From the NCBI GenBank assembly GCA_018340805.1, contig JACMZG010001913.1:19794079-19858078 (forward strand): DNA of 64,000 nucleotides, given 5' to 3'. This document shows, piece after piece, positions 1-11,035 of this stretch (positions are counted from its first letter, which is position 1; the number at the start of each line of letters is the position of its first letter). A program made the position numbers and the translations under genes. A model generated the notes under the pieces. The model saw only the letters and a list, made by a program, of their open reading frames with translations, searched no databases and was not told the origin of the DNA. Source of the DNA: Microvelia longipes (Eukaryota > Arthropoda > Insecta > Hemiptera > Veliidae).

Positions 1-229
1 GATATTAAACTAATTATATTTGAAAAAAAATTAAAAATAATCATTGTTTATTTTTATTAATTTAGAGTCTATATTAGATAGTTTAGATTTTTTTCAATCA
101 AATTATCGTATTAATTGTATCATCTGATCCATTCCTCATTATATTTTTATATTAGTTTTTGCTTTAAAAATATATTAAATGTAAATTATGAAAATGTGCA
201 AAAATATTTAGTTAATAAATATAATAAAT
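1..229. other. AT-rich flank, no gene seen
   Basis: Very AT-rich sequence without a convincing exon, repeat or motif. The only open frame here is short and runs into the first-exon-like region that follows. Confidence 0.5.
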
Positions 230-545
230 TCTATTATAAAAATGACGGAATATTTCATAATTATTTGTTTCGTGGTTTTCAAAATGGCGGAGTGGGGAAT
301 ATATGGAAGGCCTGCTAGTTCTGGAGTCAGTTGGCCTTCTACCTTAATGCGCAGTTAGTAATATACGATATAGTGAAGTAAGTAAAACACTTTTTTGTTA
401 TTTTTTTTTAATTTAAAAATCATTTAATGTTTCACTATATTAAACATTATTGTTTAATATTATAAGATGTAAAATATTATAAAATGAAGAAACGTAATAA
501 AGGTGCGACGATCTTTTCGTCGGCCATTTTGAATATTTCGTTTTA
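230..545 (+). promoter_or_regulatory. Promoter-like region with noncoding first exon, paralogous to 43281-43600
   Basis: An AAAATGGCGGAG motif at 281-292 (YY1-type, common at animal transcription starts) is followed by about 90 bases that end at a strong donor, GAA|GTAAGT, after position 377. The block aligns with the reverse complement of 43281-43600. Both contain ATTTGTT, ATGGCGGA, TGGAAGGC, a TGAA|GTRAGT donor and, further down, CGACGATC and GCCATTTTGAATATTTC. The ATG inside the motif opens different short frames in the two copies, so the exon is probably 5' UTR. Downstream exon-like blocks begin at 2921. Whether it is transcribed is unknown. Confidence 0.5.
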
Positions 546-1580
546 TATTAAAACTTTTTACTCATTACTATCAATAGTATCTACTTACTATTACTACTAA
601 TTCTTTCATTAAGACTACTCCTATTACAGTAATATTATTAAAAGTAATAAATTATTAGTATTGATGTTACTTACTACTAGTGCTGATATAACTACGGTTA
701 TTTATCACTCCTCGTACATCTGTTAACCACCATTTCTATTATTACTTTACAGTTGTAACTCACACTATTAATGTAATTAATACAACTATCACTTCACCTA
801 CTGCTGCTAGTTGTGCAACTTGTTAATAAAACATTTTGACGTCTAAAAACTACCTTAATGACCACAAATTTTAATCTTATGGAATGGTTTGATTATGTAT
901 ATGTCTGTGTCTGCCATGGCTCTTTATTTTCGAAACATGCTCCGCTTTTGCAAAACATGTTTTTCTTATCTTCTTTTTTTCATTTGAGTTTTCATCTGTT
1001 TTTGTATTTATTCAAAAGTATTTTTTTAGTTTAATTTTCTTTTATTGAGGTAGTACGTAATTGAGCACTTTATTGGACCGTTTTGTTGGATGAGAAGCCA
1101 ATCATTATTGTTACAGGAGGTTATTTAGTACTTTTCACCTCCGAGGACAATAATGAATATAAAAAACTCCTAGGACGTAAAAGTAATTCATATATTGCCG
1201 CCATTACTGTAATGTAGCGTGTTCAAAAAACAATCTGTGTAAAACCTTCATGAGGTTTCTTTAAAAACGTTCATTCTGTTTTTGTTCGTAGAATAATTTT
1301 TTTATGATCTAATTCCTAATGAAAAACAAGCGGTGGCTGAAAACTGTTATGATAGTGTTGTACAAAAAGTCCAAGAAAATTTTAGGAAATTCTCAAAATA
1401 TTATTCAGAATCCTGTTAAATACATCCAAAATTTTTATAATTGCACAGTCAATTTAACTTAACAATAAAAAAAAAATAATTAAACAGGTATTTATTTGTC
1501 ATTTGTTTGTTTATTTTTCATTTATAATTAAACATGTACTTATTTTTTTACGTTTTTAAGCAGATACAGTGTGTGTGTCC
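546..1580. other. No gene recognised
   Basis: AT-rich sequence that would be intron 1 if the first exon at 230-377 is real. Between 560 and 800 there is a run of imprecise ACT/ATT-rich trinucleotide sequence. No conserved protein similarity was recognised. Confidence 0.4.
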
Positions 1581-1719
1581 TTTGCTTCCAAAGAGACTAA
1601 AACTATTAGAGGGAGTACAGGACCCGTTTAACACAGTGATAAGGGGTCTGGAAGTGTGACAGTTTCCATAGGTGTACAGTTAGGGAACTGTGCTTACCCC
1701 CACTATAGTCTCCCTAGAG

Positions 1720-2215
1720 CAGTGGTTCCCAACCAGGGGTCCTGGGACCCCTTGGGGGTCCCAAATGAGTTTTTAGGGGTCCCGGAGCAATTTTACAAAC
1801 TATATTGTAAAAGTAAAAAAATATTTTTTTTCTTTTGTGTGTGTTACTTAATAAATAATTAAATTATTATTTATTTATGAATTATTTAAATACTGATTAG
1901 AGTTAGAATTTTTATTTAATACTATTCCGTTCACTAAAGTAATAAGTTATAAATTATATTAAAAATTGTTACAACCTATACTGTGAGTTTGGTTTAGTAA
2001 TTTTAATAGTAATAAAGACCAAACAAAGAAACAGGCTCAATCCCAGAATCTGATCTGCTCCTAGCAATCAGTGAAAAGATTCCGCATTTTGAAAAAAATA
2101 ATTAATGAGAGGCAAACAAAAAGAGCCACTAATATTTTTAATAATATTTTACCTATGTATGTTGCATTCTTAATATCTTTGGATACCTTGCTTTATTATA
2201 TATATCTATATATAT

Positions 2216-2308
<93 letters not shown>

Positions 2309-2376
2309 CAAGGGGTCCGGGAAGTAGTTCAAAATATTTTAGGGGTCCCAAGTATAAAAAAGGTTGGGAACCACTG
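1720..2376. mobile_element. hAT-type non-autonomous element nested in the 1589-2549 MITE
   Basis: The termini CAGTGGTTCCCAACC and GGTTGGGAACCACTG are perfect 15-bp inverted repeats with the hAT signature CAGNGGTTC. Flanks CCCTAGAG at 1712-1719 and 2377-2384 form an exact 8-bp target duplication that resembles the TCTAGA preference known for hAT elements. Sub-terminal GGGGTCCC motifs recur at both ends. A long TA microsatellite sits inside. No transposase frame is present, so mobilisation would need a partner in trans. Confidence 0.92.
2194..2307. repeat. (TA)n microsatellite inside the hAT-type element
   Basis: About 110 bp of nearly pure TA dinucleotides with small interruptions. Confidence 0.95.
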
Positions 2377-2578
2377 CCCTAGAGAGAGACGAACTTCTCC
2401 CCACTCCCCTACAACTTCTATCGGAGCACATATTTATACACCCAAAGAGACTAAAACTATGACGTCACCAATTTACCGTTAGGGCACCTAGCTACCCAAG
2501 GAATGATAAGAGCTGTTGTATCCTCCCTCTAATAGTTTTAGTCTCTTTGTTTGCTTCCAATTCCCCCTCCCCTACACC

Positions 2579-2746
2579 CCTCACACTAGGCTAAAATTAG
2601 GTAACAGTGCAGGAAAATAATGCGAGGTAGCCAATGAGTTTAGTCCTGGATGTTAAACCACACCCTCAATTTCAAATCAGGCCAACCTTATTGGTTCCTC
2701 AAAGCTATTTTCCCTCGCTGTCAACTGATTTTAGCCGTGTGTCGTA
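2579..2746. mobile_element. TA-target MITE (TIR CGACACACGGCTAAAATC family), copy 1
   Basis: The right end reads GATTTTAGCCGTGTGTCG followed by TA. The left end is a mutated inverted copy, CACACTAGGCTAAAATTA. The family is defined by the near-perfect copy at 49028-49390, and related copies lie at 12033-12197, 19936-20102 and 52977-53112. Internal text shared with the last copy includes CCAATGAG and AATTTCA.ATCAGGCCAACC. TA flanks suggest a Tc1/mariner-type element; there is no coding capacity. Confidence 0.65.
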
Positions 2747-2814
2747 CTTTAAATGTTATTGTTTTTGTATTATATTTTACTAACCAGCTCTTCATACACA
2801 GTGCGTACTTGTTA

Positions 2815-3548
2815 TTATAAACCGTCATTATTTCTATTAATAAAATATCACTATATAAAATAATTCTTAGATTTGTTATTTTGTCCCATCTTGTGACTAA
2901 TTGTTTAATTTTTCTTTCAGATGCAGGAGCACAGTACCTTTGGAAAACTGACTGGCAGACGAGCTAATCATTTAAAGACACATCAAGAAAAATATGACAC
3001 CTGGGTTCTATTATTTATTAGGTATCATATTACACTATATTAATTTTAGAATTAAGGATAGGCTTTTTTAGTCTTGAAAAATAAAATAAAAGAAAGAGGC
3101 TAGGAATGGAAGGGCTTAAGGGGCTGTTGAAGCTGGCATAATATTATGGCTCAAATTACCAAAAATTATGGTACTGGGGTGTAGGGGGTTGCTGAAGTTG
3201 GTGTGATATTATGGCTTAAGTTGCCAAAAATTATGAATGGGGGTTTATGAAGTTGCTATGGCTTAAGTTTGCTAAAAAAATTATCAAGTCAGCCCCAAAA
3301 GTGTTTTCAAGATCTAGGAATGACTCCATTGCCTCTCTCATATTATTTCCCCACACTGTCAACTGATTATATCCGTGTGTTATACAATAGAATCCCTGCA
3401 TCAAACCATAAACACCTGTTCAAGGTATGTCGAGTTACAGTGTGACCACTTAAAAGTCATATTTATTATTAGAATTCGTTTTAGTCTCCATGATTGCAAT
3501 ATAATTATTGCAATGATTAGTACCCCATCATTAATTATATTATATGTC
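2815..3548 (+). repeat. Low-copy repeat copy A, left part
   Basis: Start of the amplified unit. It carries an exon-like block (2921-3021), a short VNTR (3108-3290, about three units), the right end of a TA MITE and the block ending at the transposon insertion point, ATTATATGTC. The same order occurs in copy B from 11172 and in the second half of copy C from 19118. The unit resumes at 9744 after the inserted transposon. Confidence 0.8.
2921..3021 (+). other. Exon-like block of the low-copy repeat
   Basis: The block follows a good acceptor (TTTTTCTTTCAG), begins with ATG, stays open for 33 codons (starting MQEHSTFGKLTGRR) and ends at AG|GTATCA. In copy B the acceptor has decayed to TTTGAG and the frame has an internal stop. 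No protein family was recognised. It could be a relic exon or the exon of a noncoding transcript. Confidence 0.3.
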
Positions 3549-4032
3549 GGGTCATTCCATGCAGAATCAGCCAATTTTGTGCGGTCAAAATTTAAAAGTG
3601 AATGATACTTTATCTATTTATTGTCTTTTGCTTATTCTAAAAGGAAATGGTCGAATTTTCTCAATATCTTAATCCGTTTCTTGACAGTGCTTGTTTGTTT
3701 CTTGAAAAATGTCATTTTTTTCATTTTTTTGATAAATTTTAAAATAACTGTAACTTGTTTATTAGTTGAGATAATTGAATGAAAAAACAGCTGTTGTAAC
3801 CAGGAAAGACTATATTTTTAACTAATACCTGGTTTTTGTTTTGGGTGTGAAGCGTGCAAAGCTTATTTTTAACCTAAAAATGCATAAAAATAGGCAAAGT
3901 TTGGCCAATTTTTATGGGAAAAAAATATATGAAATAGTAATAGGATGATATATCGCGCGCTTTTTACGAGTTAATATCGGCTCCCGAATATTTCATTAAT
4001 ACTTAAATATTAATACATTTTTTAACTTTAAA

Positions 4033-5029
4033 ATGAGTGATATTTGTGTATTATGTAATAAAGAAATTAAACATACAAAAGATTCTGCTGAATGTGATGG
4101 TTGCAACAGTAAATTTCATCAAAAATGTGTAAACCTAACAGCCACCGAAATGAGAACTTTAAACATTCGAACTCGAAAACTAAAGTTCCTTTGCTCAGAA
4201 TGCAACGATGTAAGTTTAATTACATTACTTTCACACATTATTCAAATAAAAACGATCTAAAGGAGTTAAAAAATAAAATACTAATCACCAACAGAGATAA
4301 TAATGAAAAACCGGTAGATAACACAGCTGATAAACTCGGAGATGACAATGATAACAAAAACATTGTTAGCAATAATGACGGAGCCCTAACAGGTATTTCT
4401 GAATTAAATGAAAATAAAGATCAATCTAATTTGGAGAGCGAAATGTCTTCTGATTCCCAAAATTATTATGATATTCATAAAAATTATGAAGCGGACTCTG
4501 ACTCAACCAGTAGCGATAACGAAAGTAAAAATAATGACGTATTTGACAAATCAAATGATAAAGACAGTGTTGCCACTATAGAAGCAAAAAAAAAATGTTG
4601 CCAACAATTTAAATGTGAAAAAAGGATTAGCAGTTCCCGCCATTATTTGAAATTAAGTCCCACAGCTCAAACAAGACAGAAGAGACATATTAAAGTAGCT
4701 AAAGTTTTACAAAATAATAATGATAAAAGAAAAAAAAAGGAAATTTAATTAATAATTACACAAGTTCTTTAAAAGTAGCTACAAAAAAGAAGTCTTTATT
4801 TGTTTCAAGACTAGATGTTAGAATGAAAATAAGAGATATAAAAACGTTTTTACAAATGAAATGTAAGAATATAAAACTACTAGACATTCAAAACATTTCC
4901 AGTCAGATCAAAAGAATATGTAGCCTTCAAAAATTACAGTGGACGAGGAACAGTATGAAGCTATATCTAACCCTAAGTTATGGCCAGTTGGACTTGACAT
5001 AAAACCCTTCAGGTTTTTTCCCCAACAAG
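4033..5029 (+). pseudogene. Retrotransposon ORF1: PHD finger, acidic linker, basic C-terminal domain (frameshifted)
   Basis: The N-terminus from the ATG at 4033 has the pattern CVLC...CDGC..KFHQKC...FLCSEC, the Cys4-His-Cys3 ligand series of a PHD zinc finger. A frameshift near 4210 moves the reading into the frame of 4125-4748. That part is Asp/Asn/Glu/Ser-rich and ends in a Lys/Arg-rich stretch. After a stop at 4746-4748 and a further shift near 4935, recognisable ORF1 C-terminal text continues (KSLFVSRLDVRMK, then YEAISNPKLWPVG). In related elements this protein binds RNA in the retrotransposition particle. The copy is broken. Confidence 0.75.
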
Positions 5030-5036
5030 CCTCCAG

Positions 5037-7904
5037 ATGGAGGAAAATATAGAGTGTGACAATAAGCAATATCGCTTGAATATAGACCAACAAGGTATAT
5101 TACGAATGTATTATATGAATGCCCAATGCATTAAAAACAAAATAAATGAAATAACAATAATTCTTAAAGAATATGATATAGACATTCTGATGGTCGTTGA
5201 ACACTGGCTGACCGAAACTGAAGTACAATGGATACATTTTCCAGGTTATCAACTTAAGTCGATATTTTACAGAAAAAATCACATACATGGAGGCACTGCA
5301 ATTTTTATTAAAGAAAAGCTCCATGCTATTGAGATACCTGATTTAAAATCAACAGAACTGGACTGTGAACTAGCAGAATACATCTTCCCGACAAAAATAC
5401 CTCTATCATAACTTCATATAGGTCCAATAGAGGTTGTCTACAAACATTTCAAGAAACTCTCTCTAACCCGTTAGAAAAACTTCTTAGATCTAAAAACAAC
5501 ATCATAGCAGTAGGAGACTACAACTTGAAATTTAACATAGGAAGACCTGAAGCTGAAGCATTTGAAAATCATCTTCTGGAATACAATCTTGAAAAACTGA
5601 TAAAAGAACCCACTCGTGGTGTTTACTGTCTAGATAATGTTTTCTCAAATATAGGGCATAATATAAAGTACTCTCTGCCAAATAGCACAGCTGACCATTT
5701 CGATATTCTAATAGAAGTCAGTAATCTCAACGGTATGAAAGCAGGTACAGATGTTTATTACGTCCCTATTACTGACGAAGGCAAGAGCATCTTTAAACAC
5801 CATCTGCTGAAATCTGATTGGAGCAACTTGTATACAACACAAGATGTTGAAGTAACGACAAATATTTTTATAAATCATCTAGAAGAGTTACACAAGTTTT
5901 GCTTTCCAGTTAAAAAGAAATCAAAAAATAAACGAAAAGCACCTCTACCACCGTGGTATACTCCTCATCTTAAGAAATTAAAAGAAACTTTACTTGACTT
6001 TTATGATTTTTCCCATGCTTTTGGAAATGATTTGCATGAAAAACATAGGAAAAAGAAAAAAGAGTATAGAAAACAACTAATTAAAGCTAAACAGGATTAT
6101 TATAGTAACAAAATTAAAGAATCTGGCAATAAACAAAAAGAGTCCTGGAAAGTCATTAATGAGCTTCAAGGAAAGAGACAGCAAAGTATCTCTCCTGTCT
6201 TAAATCCTGATGATATTAACAAATACTTTATTGAATCTGTGCAAAAAATTAGTTCCTCGACCAAAATAAATAAACAAAAAGCCCTCGACAATATACCAGA
6301 AATCAAAGTAAATCCTCTGAAATGCTTTGGTTCTCAAGGAATTACTAGCTTAGACATTATTAATATTGTCAACAAAATGAAATCATCTCATACAACAGAT
6401 ATTTATCGCTTATCAATTAACCTACTAAAGGAAATAATTCATTTGATTTGCGAACCCCTTACATATATAATTAACCGATGCTTGCGAACAGGAATCTTTC
6501 CAGAGGCTTTTAAGAAATCTAAAATTGTACCAATCTTAAAAAAAGGAGATCCAACCAATTTAGCCAACTATAGACCCATAGCTATCGTCCCAATAATATC
6601 CAAAATCTTAGAAATCATTTTAATAAAGAGCTAGTTCACCATTTCGAAAGCAATAATCTATTTTCACAGGACCAGTATGGCTACAGACGGAACAAATCAA
6701 CGGTTCAAGCAGTCCAGAGTGTAATTGCAGACATAATCGACGGTTGGGAAGAAGGACAGGTAACCATGCTAGCCTCTTGCGATTTAAGCAAAGCGTTCGA
6801 TCTTGTTGTACCAGATATTGTCATACCAAAATTAAAATTATATAGAGTTGAAGGAGTGGCATTAGACATTCTAGAAAGTTACTTGAGCGGTAGAAAACAG
6901 AGTGTATGTGTCAACAACGTCTGGTCAACACAGCTGGAAGTCTTAGTCGGAGCACCTCAAGGAAGCCATTTAGCCGGAACTCTCTTCCTGATAGACACTA
7001 ACGACTTTCCTTTTTACCTAAAACTAACAAAAGAAAACAATAATGTGAACAAGAATAATAAAATTAAACCTAAAATAAAAAACACAAAACCAAAAGAAAT
7101 GAGTAAAATCCGTACTTACCGTTATGCTGATGACTCCAACATCTCAGTCTGTGGAAAATCAGAGGAAGAAATAAAACCAACTTTAAATCAGCAGCTAGAG
7201 TTTGCAGAGGAATGGTTCCACATGAATGGTTTCTGTTTGAATCCAAGCAAAACCCAAATCACAACTTTTCCTTGAAGAAAATTTCTTCTGAACAGCAAGT
7301 TCTCAAATTTCTTGGCTTCTACCTAGACAGCAAAGTGAGCTGGAAGCCCCATATCAAGCAACTCGAAGGCAAATTATCATCACTAGTATACCTATTCAAG
7401 TGCATGAAAATGTACCTTGATCTAGAAACTTTAAAGAAAGCATACTATGGCTTATTTGAATCAAGGATGAACTATGGTATCCTCATCTGGGGACATGCCG
7501 ATACAGATAAGATTTTGCTTAAGCAAAAAAAGGTTATACGAGTTTTAGCCGGAGCAAAGCATGACGCACACTGCAAACCTTTGTTTAAAAAGTTTAAAAT
7601 CCTTACCTTCCATGGACTCTATATTTTAACTTGCCTCCAGTTCATCAAACTGAATAAAAGTGATGATTTCTACTCGCAGGAACATAATCATGAAACTAGG
7701 CACAAAGATCTTATCGTCATGCCTAGTCACAAGCTAAAGAAAGCTGAAACAGGATTTAAGTGTCTAGGTGTGAAGCTTTTTAACAAATTAAGTAGAGAAA
7801 CAAGAAACCTACCTTTTCTTTCTTTTACCTCTAAACTAAAAACCTACCTGTTAGAAAATCCTATATATTCTATAAATGAATTTCTGTCAAATGTAAATAT
7901 TTAA
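5037..7904 (+). pseudogene. Retrotransposon ORF2: AP endonuclease plus reverse transcriptase (frameshifted)
   Basis: Endonuclease motifs appear in order: YMNAQCIKNK, the VEHWLT glutamate, GGTAIF, then in another frame AVGDYN, LDNVFSN and ADH. Reverse transcriptase follows: KGDPTNLANYRPIA, DQYGYRR, CDLSKAFD (first catalytic Asp), GAPQGSHLAGTLF, RYADDSN (catalytic Asp pair), LNPSKTQ and FLGFYLDSKVSW. Frame breaks lie near 5400-5460, 6620 and 7268. The usual ...PQGS.LGP.LF motif reads PQGSHLAGTLF here. This is a near-intact but dead CR1-type polymerase. Confidence 0.9.
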
Positions 7905-8320
7905 AGATTTAATGTAAAATTGACGCTATGAAAACAATTTGTTTTGTACAAATAAAGATGTATTATTATTATTATTATTATTATTAATAACACAATCTTG
8001 ATATTTTTACAGTGATGACCCCAAAGAGTGCCCTTAACATAAATATTATTAGGTTTTTAATATTTACAGCCCTTTATGATTTTTAAGTGTGCCGGAAGTA
8101 GTATGTTTTCAATTTTTGCCCTATTTTGACAAGCTATAACTCTGATGGGGCAACTTTTAAAAATCTGATATTTTTACATTAAAACACTGCATACTAGTGC
8201 TCAATGCTCAAAAAGTTTCAAGGATGTGATATCTCTTATTTTAGAGAAATTGGTATTTATATATACATACTTTTATATGTATAATCATATAATAGGGAGA
8301 TTTATCACAATTTATGAGGA

Positions 8321-9029
8321 AAGTACGACTTATTTTAAATCCTTATATTATCGCTATACGCAATTCTAGGGAGGAGCTAGGGGGCTTAACCCCTTCCTCC
8401 AGCTGGTTTGAAATTAGCTCCCTCAAAAAATTATATTGCTCTCATATAGTATAAGAAAATTAAATTTAAACAAAACTGTTTTTTATTTTTTTGGAGTTTT
8501 TAAATAACTTATTCACAGCTATTGTAGCTAACTTATTTCATAGCAGTATATCGTATTTAGCGAATTTTAACTGATAATTTTGCCTATGAGATGGCTTTAT
8601 ACATACAGTATCGTATGTGTGAAACTGATCTGACCCCAAATTGGTCTGCTTATTCAATGTTTTAATAACCATGTTAGGACTTAGCACATCTCAAAATGAT
8701 TGTATGTTATTTTAAACTGACGAAGGGTCAATTTCTACTTATTCTTAATATTAAAGAAATTTATAGAAGTGATACTTCATGTATGAAATGAAGGTTGACA
8801 ATTAAAAGATAAAAATAAGAAAAAATAAATGCAATTTAACAAAAATAAATGCTGGATTTCGTACCTAGATAATGAAGTTCTTTTAAATATCAATTTATTG
8901 CTTCCTTCAGGAACTATGCAGTGCATGACTCTGATTCCCTGATATTTTTTACATTCGCATACCTTTTTTCCCTTTAATTGAGTTGGAACAAAATTCATAA
9001 AGGCATATCGGTGTTAGAATACCCACATC
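8321..9029. other. Unique core of the long-TIR transposon
   Basis: About 700 bp between the arms. The only sizeable frame is on the minus strand at 8777-8998 (73 codons, starting MNFVPTQLKGKKVCECKK). It matches no family I recognise and is too short for a transposase. Its start falls just inside the core, so a gene remnant or captured fragment is possible. Confidence 0.4.
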
Positions 9030-9743
9030 ATTAAACAATGATAAATCTCCCTATTATATGATTAATATAAAAGTATGTAATATAAATACCATTTCTCTAA
9101 AATAAGAGAATCACATCCTTGAAACTTTTTGAGCATTGAGCACTAGTATGCAGTGTTTTAATGTAAAAATATCAGATTTTTAAAAGTTGCCCCATCAGAG
9201 TTATAGCTTGTCAAAATAGGGCAAAAATTGAAAACATACTACTTCCGGCACACTTAAAAATCATAAAGAGCTGTAAATATTAAAAACCTAATAATATTTA
9301 TGTTAAGGGCACTCTTTGGGGTTATCACTGTAAAAATATCAAGATTGTGTTATTACTATTTCATATATTTTTTCCCCATAAAAATTGGCCAATTTGCCTA
9401 TTTTTATGCATTTTTAAGGTTTAAAAATAAGCTTTGCACGCTTCACACCCAAAACAAAAACCAGGTATTAGTTAAAAATATAGTCTTTCCTGGTTACAAC
9501 AGCTGTTTTTCATTCAATTATCTCAACTAATAAACAAGTTACAGTTTATTTTAAAATTTATAAAAAAATGAAAAAAATGACATTTTTCAAGAAACAAACA
9601 AGCACTGTCAAGAAACGGATTAAGATATTGAGAAAATTCGACCATTTCCTTTTAGAATAAGCAAAAGACAATAAATAGATAAAGTATCATTCACTTTTAA
9701 ATTTTGACCGCACAAAATTGGCTGATTCTGCATGGAATGACCC

Positions 9744-10945
9744 TGGTCATATTTATTGTTTGATAAGCCTATTGGTAGCGAAGCCTTATATTTATGATTG
9801 GCATCTTGTTAGTGCTATGATGTCATGTATTTGGTATCTTGTTGAACTGTCAAATATAACCAGATTATTGGTAATACCAGCTTCAAACTCAAATGATTGA
9901 AGACTGTAGTGATAAAAGCCTGATTCTTAGGCATTAATTAACATCTTGTAATACTCAATATCTTGTTTTAGTTTGCCGAAGAACCTCAAGAATTATGAGG
10001 TGGGGGTCTATTGTTGAGGATGACCTCAGAGACATGATCCTGAAATTCCCTGTTTTCTAACCAGCCTGTATTTGGAGGGGTTTGGGAAAAACTACTTTGT
10101 TTTGGAAACTCTAATAAAGGTGATTATTTTTTTGTAGTATAATATTATTAGGGAAGGAGTTAATTAGCCCTAATGTCTTTTGTGCATCTGAATAATTTAT
10201 GGAGTTCTTAGTTAGTAAAAACTACAAATCTACATGGGACTACTGTATACAAGAGCAAGAAGGAAATATGAAAATTTGCGGAATACTAAATAGCTCATAC
10301 AAACTGGAAATAATGCTTATAAGTTTTAAACGTTTCTTTTGTTGAAGCTTTTTGTATTCTGGTCATATTATGTCTAATATTGAATGATTTATTATGTTTA
10401 TTATTGTAGGTTGCTTCTCAGTGGTAAATTTGGCACCTGATGACCTGTTTTACAACTGTGAGACAATCTGATCTTTACATTATTAATGTTTGGTATAAGG
10501 CCCAGCAATAGGGTTCAAATGGTAGTCAAGACCAGAGTATAAAAACAATGCCTACTTTTAGTAACTTTTGTTTTTATAAAAGTTCAATTACACTATTCAC
10601 CTGACATCAGTTGCAGACTGGTCCAGGGGGGCTGTCCCCTCGGGCCCTTTGGCCTTCTAGGCCCCCTCAAACCTTATTTTTTTATGATTAATTATTTTTA
10701 TACACATTATTTATTTCTTATGATTTTTTTTATAAATTTGCTAAAAAAAATAAATGCTATAATAATCCTCCTCTTAATGGTACCAATATAGGAAAAGGTG
10801 TTTCCATACAATGCATGAAGCTTGTTCATTGGAGCTACAAGGAGTTCACAGCTTGTTGATATGATAATTAAAATCACTTCTATTGCAATTGAAAGTATAG
10901 AGGTAAAAAATACAACCCCTTGGGTCATTACCGCAAAACATAGTC
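9744..10945 (+). repeat. Low-copy repeat copy A, right part
   Basis: The unit continues after the transposon. It contains an exon-like block after TATCTTGTTTTAG (from about 9974), a second acceptor-like block (TTATTATTGTAG|GTTGCTTCTC near 10411), a GC-rich GGGGGGCTGTCCCC segment (10625-10640) and the block CATACAATGCATGAAGC. Copy C repeats this order at 18003-19090, and copy B has the first half. Confidence 0.8.
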
Positions 10946-10948
10946 AGC

Positions 10949-11035
10949 ATTAAAGCCCAGAGGCCTCAGACCCTGGGTTCAAGGGCTTTAGTCAGCACAA
11001 GAGGCCTCAGACCCTAGGCCCAAAGCACCCAGGTT
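10949..11035. repeat. 41-bp minisatellite, two units
   Basis: Two units built around AGGCCTCAGACCCTGGGTTC and GGGCTTTAGTCAGCACAAG. The same 41-bp unit is repeated four times at 21402-21570, also next to the end of a low-copy-repeat copy. Confidence 0.75.

Larger units (their letters stand above)
1589..2549. mobile_element. Non-autonomous DNA transposon (MITE), TIR CAAAGAGACTAAAACTA, 8-bp TSD
   Basis: The ends CAAAGAGACTAAAACTA and TAGTTTTAGTCTCTTTG are perfect inverted repeats, and the match continues inward through TTAGAGGGAG / CTCCCTCTAA. Both sides are flanked by TTTGCTTC (1581-1588 and 2550-2557), an 8-bp target duplication. Without the hAT-like element nested at 1720-2376 the MITE is about 296 bp. 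A second copy lies at 23854-24245 with its own 8-bp duplication. No transposase is present. CA...TG termini with 8-bp duplications fit the hAT or P superfamilies; the family is not assigned. Confidence 0.85.
3943..7984 (+). mobile_element. CR1-like non-LTR retrotransposon, near full length, inactive
   Basis: The 4,042 bp element has exact boundaries. The sequence TAATA flanks it (3938-3942 and 7985-7989), and the interrupted transposon arm gives the pre-insertion sequence. It has a CpG-bearing 5' UTR (CGCGCGC at 3954-3960), an ORF1 with a PHD finger, an ORF2 with endonuclease and reverse transcriptase, an AATAAA near 7951 and an (ATT)n tail. PHD fingers in ORF1 are known from CR1-group elements. 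Several single-base frameshifts break both ORFs, so the copy is not autonomous. Confidence 0.93.
3549..9743. mobile_element. Long-TIR DNA transposon (about 2.1 kb), split by a CR1-like insertion
   Basis: The termini GGGTCATTCCATGCAG and CTGCATGGAATGACCC open a long inverted repeat. The right arm is 9030-9743. The left arm matches it only when 3549-3942 is joined to 7990-8320, because a retrotransposon lies between. Arms are about 715 bp and surround about 700 bp of unique sequence. Copies B (near 12362) and C (near 20269) of the surrounding repeat read straight through TATATGTC|ATATTT and so show the empty site; the duplication looks like TGTC/TGGTC. No transposase was recognised, so this is non-autonomous. 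The superfamily is not assigned. Confidence 0.88.

Noticed and set aside
4125..4748. Independent 207-codon host gene
   Set aside because: It continues the retrotransposon ORF1 after a frameshift and lies within the 3943-7984 element.
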